Below are positions 22,094 to 33,169 of a DNA stretch of 64,000 nt, piece after piece (the first letter of the stretch is position 1; each line of letters opens with the position of its first letter). The notes below the pieces were generated by a model, which made no database searches, had not been told where the DNA came from, and saw only the letters and a list, made by a program, of their open reading frames with translations. A program made the position numbers and the translations under genes. Source of the stretch: Patella vulgata (lineage: Eukaryota > Mollusca > Gastropoda > Patellidae); assembly GCF_932274485.2 (NCBI RefSeq), contig NC_065882.2, positions 80,378,767 to 80,442,766 on the forward strand. Direction: 5' to 3'.

Positions 22094-22454
22094 ATTCGTG
22101 AATTATTCTACTTTGTTTATCAAATTTATTACTTAAATTTTATTGTCTTTATTATTGTGTCAAAAAGTGATTAATTTAATTTTTATTGATTATCATGATT
22201 TTTTTTTGTTATTCGCTTAAGAGCCTTCTTTTTTTTTTTAATGTGTTTTTCTACTGCATTTTTCCAAATTATTAAATTATTAGAATGATAATATATTTTG
22301 TTTTATCAAGTGTAGAAATTTATTATTTAAAGTTTGTGAGTTAATTATTTTAATTCAATTTTGTAAAGGTATATTGTCTTTCAGATCTATGAGCATAATG
22401 GGGTCATTCCGTAATAATAATAATAATGATACAGTCTATAATTCTCTTACTTAA

Positions 22455-22856
22455 AGGGGAAGACCAACGATTTACAACAAGGTTTCAATAAAACTTAAAA
22501 TATATATTCTTATATAATCCTCTCTGTCAAACAAGCAAAAATGTTTTTATAAGCGAGAAATTAATTTTTATTAAAACCGGGAGTGCCGTAGTTGGTTCAA
22601 CATGCATTACGATGTCACGTAATTTTGTAGGAATATTATTGACATAAATTTGAATACTGTACGTGAATTACACGTGAAAAATAACGAGGTGCACCTATTT
22701 TTTATTACATATGAATTTTAATATTTTGTTGATGCATGATTCTTAATTGTGGTTTGAAAACGCCTGCTTAAATAGCGACAAGAGTTATGCGCCTTTATTT
22801 TCTGGAAAAAATGTCCAACAAGAAAAACTTTGAAATCCCATAACTGGTCTTCCCCT
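22455..22856. mobile_element. piggyBac-like MITE with TTAA target
   Basis: Perfect inverted ends AGGGGAAGACCA / TGGTCTTCCCCT flanked by TTAA (22451-22454 and 22857-22860), 402 bp. The 3' portion (cgcctgcttaaatagcgaca, gaaatcccataactgg) recurs at about 63695-63795 in an ANO8 intron. Confidence 0.85.
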
Positions 22857-22935
22857 TTAAGTTTTCACAACTCTTCAGTCTCCACTATAATACCTATTGG
22901 GGCCATTGCAGGATTAAACCAGCATATTTTCCACT

Positions 22936-23300
22936 TAAAGATGCATTATGTAAGATTCAAATCAAGAGCAGACAACTCTTCTAGCTATAATATTTCAAAA
23001 ATAGATAATGAAGATGAATATATTGAATATTTCATTCTAATTACTTTATTCTGAGCAAAGTTATTTGAAGTTTTGTCAAGAAAACCAGTCTCAATTCTCA
23101 GTGCTGCAGTAGTAAACAAATTCTCAGTTTACCATTTTATCTTTAACCGAATAAATAGTGCATATGTTCTAATCCAATTAATATCACAGCCATCCGATGT
23201 TCTAGAGAGTTGATTATGGGCTTGTCATGTGAATAATTGTCCATATAATAATTGATATAACATTTGAATAAAGATCTGCTTTTACATAATGCATCTTTAA
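22936..23300. mobile_element. Repeat C variant
   Basis: Ends cttaaagatgcattatgtaa and ttttacataatgcatcttta are inverted repeats. The interior includes tctagagagttgattatggg, also found near 36325. Confidence 0.68.
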
Positions 23301-23330
23301 AATAATGTATACCGACTAGTAACTATATTA

Positions 23331-23965
23331 CAGTAAACTTCACATAAGTCTGATCTAAGTGGACTGACCAATTTATCCGAGTTAAGCAAAGATCCGAGTT
23401 AGGCGAAGACTGAAATTCAATCTTAGCTCGATTAGAAATAAACTGCAAGAGACGAATAATAATTGATTTAAAGGCACATTTCAAGCTTTTGTTCGTATGT
23501 GCGAGTAGATAACTAAGTTCCTTTTTGGTGTGAGTAGATAAGTTCCGTTTTGTCGCCATCTTTGAAAAATGTCCTAAATCGTCCTGGAAAGTGTTTCGTA
23601 AAGCAGACTGAAAGTTTCGAATTTTCCGGGAAAATTCTATTATTGCGTCGCGTCAAATAGGCTAATTTGAGTGAAAATGATAGAGGGAAGTATTTCGGGG
23701 CTTTTTGCATGGAATATCTAACCACGTTTTAGACCATCAGGATGAAATGACAGTGAAATTCTGAACATACTGGCAATTCGACTTAGGCGAAGGAAAAAAG
23801 CCGGAATTAGATTAAATAGACCAAACATTTTGATCCGAGTTGAGCAAAGATCTGACTTAGGAAATCCGACTTGCACTCAGAAATTTAATAAGAAAAATTT
23901 GCAAGATCAAAGGGTCCAAAGCGAAGATCCGACTTATACAAATCTGACTTACGCAAGATTTACTG
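23331..23965. mobile_element. pogo/Tc1-like MITE with TA target
   Basis: 635 bp. It begins CAGTAAACTTCACATAAGTC and ends with the inverted gacttacgcaagatttactg, flanked by TA at 23329-23330 and 23966-23967. The interior repeats short phrases such as gatccgagtta and cgacttaggcgaa. CAGT ends plus a TA duplication fit the pogo/Tigger branch. No transposase frame seen. Confidence 0.82.
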
Positions 23966-23967
23966 TA

Positions 23968-24135
23968 ATTATTATGCATCAATAAATGCAATAGATTTAA
24001 CTCTTACATAATGCATCATTAAAATAATGTACACCAACAAGTCCATAATATATAATGATATAGTTACTTGTTGGTGTACATTATTTTAATGATGCATTAT
24101 GTAAGAGTTAAATCTATAGCATTTATTGATGCATA
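23968..24135. repeat. Near-perfect palindrome, ~75-bp arms
   Basis: The left arm runs from taattattatgcatcaataa to taatgtacaccaacaagt, and the right arm is its inverse (acttgttggtgtacattatt to gatgcataattata). A ~20-bp AT spacer lies between. It carries the repeat C terminus (cttacataatgcatc). Confidence 0.85.
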
Positions 24136-24159
24136 ATTATAAGTTATATGCATAATATA

Positions 24160-24600
24160 TAGAGGATATTTGTCGTTTTAGAGTGAATAACATATTTTAT
24201 TTCATCGAGAAGCAAGAAAACTTATATTTTCACGAATGCGTAGCATGAGTGAAAATATAAACGTTTTCTTGCTTAGAGATGAAATAAAATATGTTATTCA
24301 CGACAAAACGACAAATGTTCTATTTATTTTATGATTTTACAATCATTTTAGGTAAAAACAACATGGACTACTTTGTCCGCTTGAGGCCAGTGGAATAACA
24401 CTTTTATTTCACTGATAAAACGCGGTATTCCACTACTGATCATAAAATAAATAATGATATAGTTACTTGTTGGTGTACATTATTTTAATGGACTTGTTGG
24501 TGTACATTATTTTAATGGACTTGTTGGTGTACATTATTTTAATGATGCATTATGTAAGAGTTAAATCTATTGCATTTATTGATGCATAATTATAAGTTAT
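24160..24600. repeat. Second palindrome plus tandem copies of one arm
   Basis: 24170-24325 is an imperfect inverted repeat (gtgaataacatattttattt against its inverse). A looser inverted pair (ctatttattttatgat / atcataaaataaat) encloses 24318-24455. Three copies of ggacttgttggtgtacatta-type units follow, ending in another repeat C terminus at 24541-24600. Confidence 0.7.
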
Positions 24601-24745
24601 CCGTTTATTTTTTTATAATAGGCGTTTCAATAAATTAGCCTTTTAAGGTCTTTTATGGTGTCCTGTTTTACAGTTTCTCTTTCAGTCTTTCTCCTGTTGT
24701 TTGAAAGCTGGTCTGTTGAAAAAAAAAATTCAAGACACATCTTAA

Positions 24746-25057
24746 GGGGAGCTTATGTCGACCTTGCAACTGAAAGCAACAGGTGTTTTGGCAACTGAAA
24801 GCGACTGAATGCAACTGAAAAAAGTCGACCTGAGTGCCTCTTACAACTCAAAGCAATTAGTTGCAGTCAGTTGTGCATGTTCAACTTTCTGCAACTAGCG
24901 GCACGTGTTCAGTGTGATCGCTATCAGTTCCGAGCTGACATAAGCGCTCCTAATTCAGTTGCTCCCAGTTGTCCTCAGTTGCTGATATGATCGACATAAG
25001 CACACTTGCAACTGACTACAACTAGTTGCTTTGGGTTGCAAAGTCAATATAAGCCCC
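24746..25057. mobile_element. MITE with GGGG-CTTAT ends
   Basis: Left ggggagcttatgtcgacctt; right end gcaaagtcaatataagcccc. They are inverted with a 2-base difference. The interior is full of caactgaaagcaac / gttgcagtcagttg motifs. No clear target duplication, so the superfamily is not assigned. Confidence 0.7.
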
Positions 25058-25184
25058 GCTTTATTTTAAAGCTTTGGTCTTTTCTTTTTTTTTAGTTTCC
25101 AGTAGATTTAGTTTTATATTTTTCAAGTTAAGTGATTTTAAGGTTGTTTTTAATCTTGTGCCCAGATATGAATTTTTAGATAAA

Positions 25185-25250
25185 GGAGGAGCCACAGTGG
25201 CTAAGTTGGTAACACGGTAGCTTGTTTTTTCGTCCCATTCGAACGGTGAG
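25185..25250 (+). mobile_element. SINE-A remnant with large internal deletion
   Basis: The head ggaggagccacagtggctaa is joined to ttttttcgtcccattcgaac, leaving out most of the element. Confidence 0.65.
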
Positions 25251-25454
25251 ACAGTTATACTTTCTCAGGAGAATATACTATTACCTGTAGATATGAGTAA
25301 TACTCATCAATGCCTGTGTATACGGAATATACTTATTAATCAATACTAATTCTCATTTTAAGATAGCTTTTATATTTTTGTATGTACATAATTCCTGTTA
25401 CCTGAGATTTTATTATTGACCAGTTGTTTAATTATTTAGTCTTTTTCGAGTCAT

Positions 25455-25930
25455 TAACGTTTTAATGCATTGTTTTCTAGTCTTTGTCATTGAACGTATT
25501 TAAAACATTGTTTTCTAGTCATTACCATTGAAAGTTTCAAACAGATTGTTTTTTAGTCATTACCATTGAACGTTTTAAAACATTGTTTTCTAGTCATTGC
25601 CATTAAACCTTTTTTCTAGTCATTACCATTGAAGGTATTAAAAAATTGTTTTGTAGTCTCTACTCATAGCCATTGAACATTTTGAAACATTGTTTTCTGG
25701 TCATTGCCATTGAACGTTTTAAAACATTGTTTTCTGGTCATTGAACATTTTAAAACATTGTTTTCTGTCCTTTGCCTTTGAACTTTTTAAAACATTGTTT
25801 TCTAGTCATTGTCGTTGAACGTTTTAAGACTTTGTTTTCTATTCATTGCCATTGAACATTTTTTAAACACTAATTTCTAGTCATTGTCATTGAATGTTTT
25901 AAAACATTGTTTTCTAGTCATTGCCATTAA
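25455..25930 (+). repeat. ~36-bp minisatellite, about 13 units
   Basis: Units around ttgttttctagtcattgcca followed by ttgaacgttttaaaaca, with frequent small deletions. Confidence 0.9.
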
Positions 25931-26159
25931 ACATTTAAACAGATTGTTAAAAGTTTGGACCAGACAATAAAAGATGGGTAATAAGTTAATCCTCTGAACA
26001 TCTGTATAAAAATCATGGTTTTGATTATCAGTATTTTGGTAATTAAATTGTAAAAAATATATTTTTCTGTAAACTGCAATTATGTTTGATGATTTGACAA
26101 TAAAATTATATTTTGTGAAGTAGAAGTTTTTCTGTTGTATTAAACAAAACAAAGAACAT

Positions 26160-26225
26160 AGGGGGCCATGGTGGCTCAGAAGAGCTGCTTCTCTAAACAG
26201 GTCCCAGGTTCGATCCTGGTTATAG
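26160..26225 (+). mobile_element. tRNA-like SINE head fragment
   Basis: gggggccatggtggctcaga and caggttcgatcctggtt give A-box and B-box-like motifs ~45 bp apart. The ends do not pair as an acceptor stem, so I read it as a SINE head rather than a tRNA gene. Confidence 0.5.
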
Positions 26226-26273
26226 ATTATAGTGGTCACTGCTTCATGTACAGGTGCAAGTTCTGTTGCTGAA

Positions 26274-26900
26274 AAGGGTTTTATTTGGTGTGACAGTAGA
26301 CGAAAAGGGTTTTATTTAGTGTGACAGTAGAGGAAAGGGTTTTATTGGGTGTGACAGTACAGGAAAAGGGTTTTATTGGGTGTAACAGTACAGGAAAAGG
26401 GTTTTATTGGGTGTGACAGTACAGGAAAAGGGTTTTATTGGGTGTGACAGTACAGGAAAAGAGTTTTATTGGGTGTGACAGTACAGGAAAAGAGTTTTAT
26501 TGGGTGTGATAGTACCTAAGAAAAGGGTTTTATTGGGTGAAACAAGTGGTTGAGAGACATTTTTTTTGTGACAGGTAGTGGAAAGAGGTTTTACTGGGTG
26601 AGACAAGTGATTGAAAGGGGGTTTTATTGTGACAAGTGGTCGGAAAGTTTTTTTACTTAAGAGAAATGGTGGAAATTTAGGGCTTTTATTGGGTGGGACA
26701 AGTTGTGAAAGGGGTTTTACTGGGTGAGACAAGTGATGAAAGGGGTTTTACTGGGTGAGACAAGGTTTTACTGGGTGAGACAAGTGATGAAAGGGGTTTT
26801 ACTGGGTGAGACAAGTGATAAAAGGGGTTTTACTGGGTGATGAAAGGAGTTTTACTAGGCGAGACAAGTGGTTGAAAGAGGTTTCATTGGGTGAGACAAA
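26274..26900 (+). repeat. ~31-bp minisatellite, about 20 units
   Basis: Units of aggaaaagggttttattggg plus tgtgacagtac. Those from ~26540 shift to tgggtgagacaagtgatgaaa. The left block is homogeneous and the right block divergent. Confidence 0.92.
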
Positions 26901-27779
26901 TAATGGAATGAGTTATTGGGTTTGACAAATTGAAATTAAGTAGATGAAACCCTGGACCTTATGTAATACATGAACTGGTAACGGCTTAATGTCCTTACCA
27001 GCGATAATTGTCATGTGGGTCTTGAGACATGTCACTCACGCCTAAATGATAGTAAATGGAAGTTATTAACCAGTTATGTCACTTAGCAGCGTCTGTGGTT
27101 GCCATTTGCCAAACAAAAGATTTTTTGGGGACCAGTTTTGGGCTAATTCATGCAGGAGACACAATGGAACCAATGAAAAATAAAGTGATTTTAGGTAGTT
27201 AACGAAACTGCATAATATCGCAAAGTCTGCCAACTCGACCACTGCTATTAATCTGTAGCGTTCTGGGCTCAGACTAGTAATTATTTCCCCTTATTTCATG
27301 ATGGTAGTGCTAGTATAAATAGACAGTTTTCCCTTAATTTTTTTCTCCCCTCTTCCTGCATTTTTGGGGTGACTTTTTGGTCTAGAATTGGAGAAAAGGT
27401 ATCAAATTTGCACTTTCATAGCAGTTTTGGGTAAGACTGATGATATTACAGCGGAGGGGTGTAAAGTGTCTTTCTGCAGAGCAATCATTGTGTCGGAAGT
27501 GAGATTTTCACCCCAGTCAACATTAAATCCCTGTAGTAAAAAATCTAAACCGTCAACCCCCTACAAAATTATGATGACGAGATTGCCAAATGTGGTCCCC
27601 ATTGTGCCTATAATGATTGGAACCAGCGGAATGTTGAGCAAAAAGCTACAGCCTGTGATGTTACAGCCATTTAACATTAAGTCAATGAGTAAATAATTGC
27701 TAGTCTGAATCCTTCTACTCTCGTGGATTAATTGTAGTTACCTCCCCTGTACAGGAAAAACAGCAACCTCGGGAGATCG

Positions 27780-27988
27780 AGGTATTTATAGCTCTGTCAT
27801 TGCCCGAGAGCTGGAAATGTTTATATTTTGAGATCACGTGACATCGATCCATGTGTTAAAATGGCGGCATAAACAACCGCAAAACATAAACGATGTTCAG
27901 AAATTTTGTTAATGTGAGCAAATTGGACTGAAATATACCTGTCAATTAATTGCCGGAAAGAAAGAACCTATCAGGCTTTTGTTCGAAA
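27780..27988 (+). promoter_or_regulatory. Promoter-like stretch with E-box, YY1-type site and two tiny uORFs
   Basis: Low-repeat sequence with the palindromic E-box TCACGTGA at 27834-27841 and a YY1-like AAAATGGCGGC at 27858-27868. Two minimal upstream frames follow each other: ATGTGTTAA (27851-27859) and ATGGCGGCATAA (27861-27872). The first ATG of a longer frame comes at 27989. Assignment as a promoter is inference from motif clustering. Confidence 0.45.
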
Positions 27989-28046
27989 ATGAAAAGTGAA
28001 GACAATATCCAAAACCAGCCAAGTAGAGGCTTCAGAAGTAGGATTC
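27989..28046 (+). CDS. Candidate first coding exon (possible distal ANO8 start)
   Basis: ATG in good context (cgaaaATGa) encodes MKSEDNIQNQPSRGFRSRI, followed by the strong donor gtaagt and ending in phase 1. ANO8 exon 60426-60672 begins with two bases before an in-frame codon, so the phases are compatible (one chance in three). Alternatively it belongs to another transcript, or the frame simply continues to the stop at 28180 as a 63-residue peptide with a hydrophobic stretch. Confidence 0.3.
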
Positions 28047-29074
28047 GTAAGTGCCTTTGTTTTGTTTATATTTTATTTATTGTGGTGATGACATATGGTT
28101 TTAGACTGTCAGTTGTCGAGTCTGTGTCACTGGCATCACTGACCTTTCAATTTCACATAGAAGATTTTATGTTCAACTGACTAAACAAATATAGATTGTG
28201 TATCGCTTAATAAAAATCCAAAACAAATTTTAGACCTGATGACAAGAGGGGTAGCACAGCAGCACAATTATTGTCAATTGACTGTCCATAGGCATAAATG
28301 TCCCACAGGCCAATTTTCTTTTGGGGATGCTGTATCATGTTTACCCCAAAATATGGCACCAGCACCCAAAAAAATGAACCTAGACTTAGGCCTATATATC
28401 TTTGGCAGAAAGTGCTGGATCAACAATCAGTGATATTCACTAAGAACTAAAATGCTAAATCATCTTACATTCTCTTACCTAATTAATAATTATCGTATAC
28501 ACACCATTCTACTGAAAATAAAGAAGTAATACCACACCAATCTGAATCAAAATCGGTCTGTGTACAAAATAATAAGCTGGCTGTGACAGAGGAATTTTGG
28601 TTGATGGGGCATACATCATCGGATCAGATTAGAAGAGCAAAAAATGAATAACGTACAGTTCATAATAAAATTCCAAAATGGTCAAAACAATAAAATAACT
28701 GTAGTACGTAAAATCTAAAAGAAATAACGGCAAGGGGAGCTGAACAGAAAGAATTTTCTGGAACTGCAGTTTGAGTTTGAAAACTAGACACCCTGAATCA
28801 AAATCAGAATTGTGTTATTTTCTGAACTCTGACCTCTGGTTTGTAATTGCATTACTCCAATCAATAGTCAGTAAAAGTATCAGATTCTGGACACTTCATT
28901 TTTCTGGTTGGAATAAATTCCATATTTTTCCTGTTATATCCAATAAAATTTATTTTTTCATCAAAAGTTTAAGTAATGGTTGAATTGGGTGTCTTTGGAT
29001 AGATTTTGGACTGGATTTGGGTAAATCGTGCTACTGTGACATATTAGTTAATTAGTTATGTTGTTTCCCTTAAA

Positions 29075-29378
29075 TTGCCCGAGAAAGTTCACCCAGATTT
29101 TCCGGCGTTTTTCCCCCTTGTCAGTGATGCAGGACGGAGGGCCTGACAAGGAAAGCTGTCTAGTCCTTCGGATGAGACGAAAAACTGAGATCCTGTGTAC
29201 ACTTTGGTGTGCACGTAAAAGATCCCTTGACAATTGGAATTCGATATAAGAGTAGGGCGTAGTGCCGCTGTCCGGGCAAAAGTTCCCTCATAGCACACTG
29301 TATGGCGTATGCCCGTCTTCATTAGCCCAGTTCGGAGCAAAACAGTAGGACCTTAAACCCCATTTCATTTCATTAAGT
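29075..29378 (+). mobile_element. SINE-A, 5'-truncated
   Basis: Starts within gcccgagaaagttcacccag, so the tRNA-like head is absent. It ends with cccatttcatttcatt. Confidence 0.88.
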
Positions 29379-29458
29379 TATAGGGATTTATCTCCACTGA
29401 CATTATTAAAACTGCTGATACATGTAAGTTCCAACAAGTTTTCATTTCTTGTAACTCT

Positions 29459-29782
29459 CTACATAAACTCTCGGACGATTAACTTTTGCAGGTTATATTT
29501 TCCAAATAACTGGGTTAAATACTTGTACGTACCAAGACAGTTGTTCTTTGTTTTTACTGGTATGGTATGGTAGTCATCTTTCAGTATATTTGGAAACGTC
29601 CTTCTTCGTACAACATGTTGACAGCAAATGTATATTGGCTTACAATATTCACAAATATTACCATACAAAATAAATTCATCTGTTAAATCTATACACATAC
29701 TATCTACGCTCACTAATTGTGCCATGGTATAATTTGAGATTTTATTAACAATAACTTCAAATGTTTGGTTAAAATTTGACAT
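29459..29782 (-). CDS. Unrecognised 107-codon open frame
   Basis: Reverse-strand frame MSNFNQTFEVIVNKISNYTM onward, with seven Cys (CEYCKPIYICC cluster at about residues 43-53) and a basic RRR. It is not within any repeat family I can recognise here, and its composition is less biased than other frames. I do not recognise the protein. No signal peptide, obvious splice sites or poly(A) signal support it. It may be a single-exon gene, a decayed exon or chance. Confidence 0.25.
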   Translation of the reverse strand: MSNFNQTFEVIVNKISNYTMAQLVSVDSMCIDLTDEFILYGNICEYCKPIYICCQHVVRRRTFPNILKDDYHTIPVKTKNNCLGTYKYLTQLFGKYNLQKLIVREFM

Positions 29783-29929
29783 AAGTGTGACAGTACTATT
29801 TACATATATTACCTCATAGTTACACCATAGATTTATTGGCCCACGTATCGGTGAGACCTTTGGGTAGTTACATCACGTTGATTACAAGTAATGGCACAAT
29901 GATGATCAAGTCAGTTTATACGACTGTTC

Positions 29930-30266
29930 AAGTTCAAGATAAAGTTATCATTCGATTGACTTTAGATTGATATGCAGGGTTTAAAGTCTTAAGATTGATT
30001 TTCAATGAATTTTGATAACTTGAACAGCTAAATCCACGATACTAAATGTTTTGTATACTAAACATTAGCATAGGTCAGAACTTTATAAAACCAAACAAAT
30101 TCTAATGATTTTCTGATAATTACTTAATGAGTTGTTAATCTTAATCAGATTTTAGTGTATTAAAAATGTTTCATTACCGAAAAAAGTAAAAATATGCGAC
30201 AGCTCTTGTTGACTGCCCGGACGATTTAGCTGCTGTGGGTGTATGTTTCGTTGCCTGGCAACCTAT
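29930..30266 (+). repeat. Third gagttatggccc-family copy with X-box-like palindrome
   Basis: Degenerate unit plus the conserved end (aaaatatgcgacagctcttg to gcaacctat). It contains GTTGCCTGGCAAC at about 30249-30261, a perfect 13-bp palindrome resembling an RFX X-box. Confidence 0.65.
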
Positions 30267-30357
30267 CTTTAATTTGTACTGTGAGTACTAATCAACACTA
30301 ATCACAGATAGATTAATATTGATAGTTGACTGGGCGTGTCTAATGGATTAGACATGA

Positions 30358-30640
30358 AGGGGGGTTGGGTGGCCGAATGGTTAGCATGTGCGTGCTGTAT
30401 CATAAGGCCTGTCATTGAGTCAACTGGTGTGGTTTCGATTCCCCGGTTGTACATGTACGTGATAAGGATTAGGGTCGTCTGTCCAACCTCGTGGGTTTTC
30501 TCCAGTTCCTCCGGTTTACTCCCACTGCTAAAGACCCCTACACATAAGCAAATTATTTAAATAAAATTAAACCATATGTTAGTCCCGAAATGACCTAGTT
30601 TGTGTCGAGTGAAGTTAAACCCCATTTCTCTCTCTCATTA
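30358..30640 (+). mobile_element. SINE-B, full length
   Basis: Head ggggttgggtggccgaatgg, B-box-like ggtttcgattcccc and tail tctctctc. It lies directly next to the inverted SINE-A that follows. Confidence 0.9.
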
Positions 30641-30655
30641 GACATGAAAAATAAA

Positions 30656-30971
30656 AAAATGAAATGAAATGGAGTTTAACGTCCTACTGTTTTGCTCCGA
30701 ACTGGGCTAATGAAGACGGGCATACGCCATACAGTGTGCTATGAGGGAAATATTGCCCGGACAGCGGCACTACGGCCTACTCTTATATCGAATTCCAACT
30801 GTCAAGGGATCTTTTACGTGCACGCCAATGAGTACACGGGACCTCGGTTTTTCGTCCCATCCGAACGACTAGACAGCTGTCCTTGTCAGCCCCTCCGTCC
30901 TGCATCACTGACAAGGGAGAACCACGCCGGAAAATCGGGATGAACTTTCTCGGCCAATGCAGGGATCGAAC
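30656..30971 (-). mobile_element. SINE-A with 15-bp target duplication
   Basis: Reverse copy ending at tgcagggatcgaac (head missing), flanked by GACATGAAAAATAAA at 30641-30655 and 30972-30986. The perfect duplication points to a young insertion. Confidence 0.93.
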
Positions 30972-31018
30972 GACATGAAAAATAAACAAAGCTTTGAAAA
31001 CTTTACTGTTTTAAACAT

Positions 31019-31265
31019 AAAGAGAGAGAGAGAAATGGGGTTTAACGTCCACTCGACACAAACTAGGTCATTTCGGGACTAACATATGGTTTAATTTTAT
31101 TTACATAATTCGCTTGTGCGTAGGGGTCTTTAGCAGTGGGAGGAAACCGGAGGACCCGGAGAAAACCCCCGAGGTTGGACAGGCGACCCTACTCCTTGTC
31201 GCGTACAACGAAGGAATCGAAACCCCGCCAGTTGACTCAATGACAGACTTTATGATACAGTGCCG
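31019..31265 (-). mobile_element. SINE-B, truncated by repeat C
   Basis: From agagagagagagaaatgggg to ctttatgatacagtgcc. The head is cut where repeat C (31272) starts. Confidence 0.85.
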
Positions 31266-31271
31266 TGTGAA

Positions 31272-31669
31272 CTTAAACATACACTATGCAAGAGCCAAAT
31301 CCTCCTATTGCAGGTCTTATGTTAGGCCTGAAATGTTATATAAACTATTAATTGGACATTTATTAACAAAACAAGACCATAATCGACGCTCGATGGCATC
31401 GGATACTCGAGATTTTAACTAGATTAAAACAGTTCTCCATTTAAATATTTAACTTAAAAATTGGAAAGCGAGGCTAAGTCCCGATTATACCAGTGCCCTG
31501 GTTACCACTGTGCACACATCTTGTCAAAACTACAAACAATGATAACTTGGCTGAGAATGAAGTAATTTGAATGAAATTTTTAATATTTTCTTTTTTTATC
31601 ATCTATTTTTGAATTATTATAGCAAGAATGATCAACTCTTTATTAAACTTTTAACTAATGTATCTTTAA
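31272..31669 (+). mobile_element. Repeat C copy
   Basis: Begins ttaaacatacactatgcaag and ends actaatgtatctttaa. Confidence 0.75.
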
Positions 31670-31869
31670 ATGTCCTCTCAGCGACAATAATCGGTCTATC
31701 TTCTCATGATGTCATATTACCTGTATATTATTGTCTTATATTTTTTTTTCTTTTATCCCCGACCATATCACTGAGATCTGACCCCAGGTTCTCAAAGCAT
31801 TCTCAGACTTAAGTTGAGAATTTACACATCTTTCAATCACTGTTTATAAGAAATATCTTTGATCCAGAA

Positions 31870-31985
31870 ACACAAAACATTGCACATAGTTTCTTATTAG
31901 GGTATTTGATACATTAAAACAACAACAGTTTTATAATGGGCTATATTTTGGTTACAATAAGGTGAGCAATTTTGAGTAAATTCTT
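31870..31985 (+). repeat. Repeat H
   Basis: Inverted, closely matching copy of 4775-4890 (catagtttcttattagggta to gcaattttgagtaaat), again next to a repeat C element. Confidence 0.65.
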
Positions 31986-31989
31986 GACT

Positions 31990-32384
31990 TCAACATACAT
32001 TATGCAATCGCTAAATCTGCCTATTGCAGGTCTTTCTTTAGGCCTGAAATGTTTTCTAAATTATTAATTAGACATTAATTAACTGATCCAGGCCTTAATC
32101 AACTCTCGATGGCATCAGATTTCTCCGATATTAAATAGATTGGAATGGTTCAGCGATACTTTGATTTAATCAAATATGGAGGACCGAGACTTAGCTTCGA
32201 TCAACCAGTACGGTGGTTGAAATTATTGCACACGTCTGTCAAACAATCAAAGGCTAATATCTTCGCTTGCAATAGAGTAATTTGAATGAAATTTTCAAAT
32301 TATTCATTTTACATCATCTACTTTCGAACTATTAGAGCAAGAATAGCTAGTTCTTTATCTAAATCTTACATAATGTATCTTTAA
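31990..32384 (+). mobile_element. Repeat C copy
   Basis: Begins caacatacattatgcaatcg and ends cttacataatgtatctttaa. It lies 320 bp after the previous C copy in the same orientation. Confidence 0.75.
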
Positions 32385-33169
32385 GTCCGAGAATGCTTTG
32401 TGAACTCGGGGCCTGATTTTGCGAGCACTATATAGGGATTCCTCCACCCTTTTACTATGAAGAGATAAAACATCAGTCGTGGATTTTTCTGTCAACAGAG
32501 AAACGTTGAGCTATTTGATAATGCATTTTAATGTAAACTTCAAATGGATATTACCTATGTAAAATGTACTAAAAGTGGGAATAATTGATATATCTTCCCA
32601 TCATGTTAGAGAGACATTAAACTTTTTAATGGTATTATGAAATTCAACAATGTAAACTTCAAATGTATTTCACCATAAATTTAAATGGACTCCCAAGGGA
32701 GAATAATTGATCTATCTTCCCTGAATGTCAGACAGACTTAAAGCTATTTTAATATCGTGCAGCGAATGTCTGCGTATTGTAAAGATGAAAACCAGGTAAT
32801 TTTGTCTGATTGATGATATCATGTGATCTGCTCGATCCGGAATAATAAGCAGACGCAATCCACAGGCGACCATTACATCAATCACTACGGCTAAATACAA
32901 CCATTTCATATCTTTTAAACGCATCCTCTACTCAATCAAATCATGATGGGAAAAAAAATAAAGAGTAATTTCCGTGAAGCTGTTCGTGGAATATAGTGTT
33001 TTATATCTGATTATGAGATGTCTGGTGTGGATAGCTCATGTTACATGTGATAGATACTGGATAAAAAAACCGTCAGAATTTCTCTACGATACAATTGATT
33101 ACATGGCTACTTATGTTGCCATTGATTTTCATTTATTGTTCATGTAGATTCTGTATTACATTATGATAG

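Noticed and set aside
26160-26225. Possible tRNA gene
   Set aside because: A and B boxes are present but 5' and 3' ends do not form an acceptor stem and no anticodon arm is clear; it resembles a SINE head.
26274-26900. Possible CRISPR-like array
   Set aside because: Units are contiguous without unique spacers and the context is a eukaryotic genome; this is a minisatellite.
27388-27696. 102-codon forward frame
   Set aside because: It begins at TTG with no ATG until near the middle, has no recognised domain or splice support, and could be chance in a low-repeat stretch.
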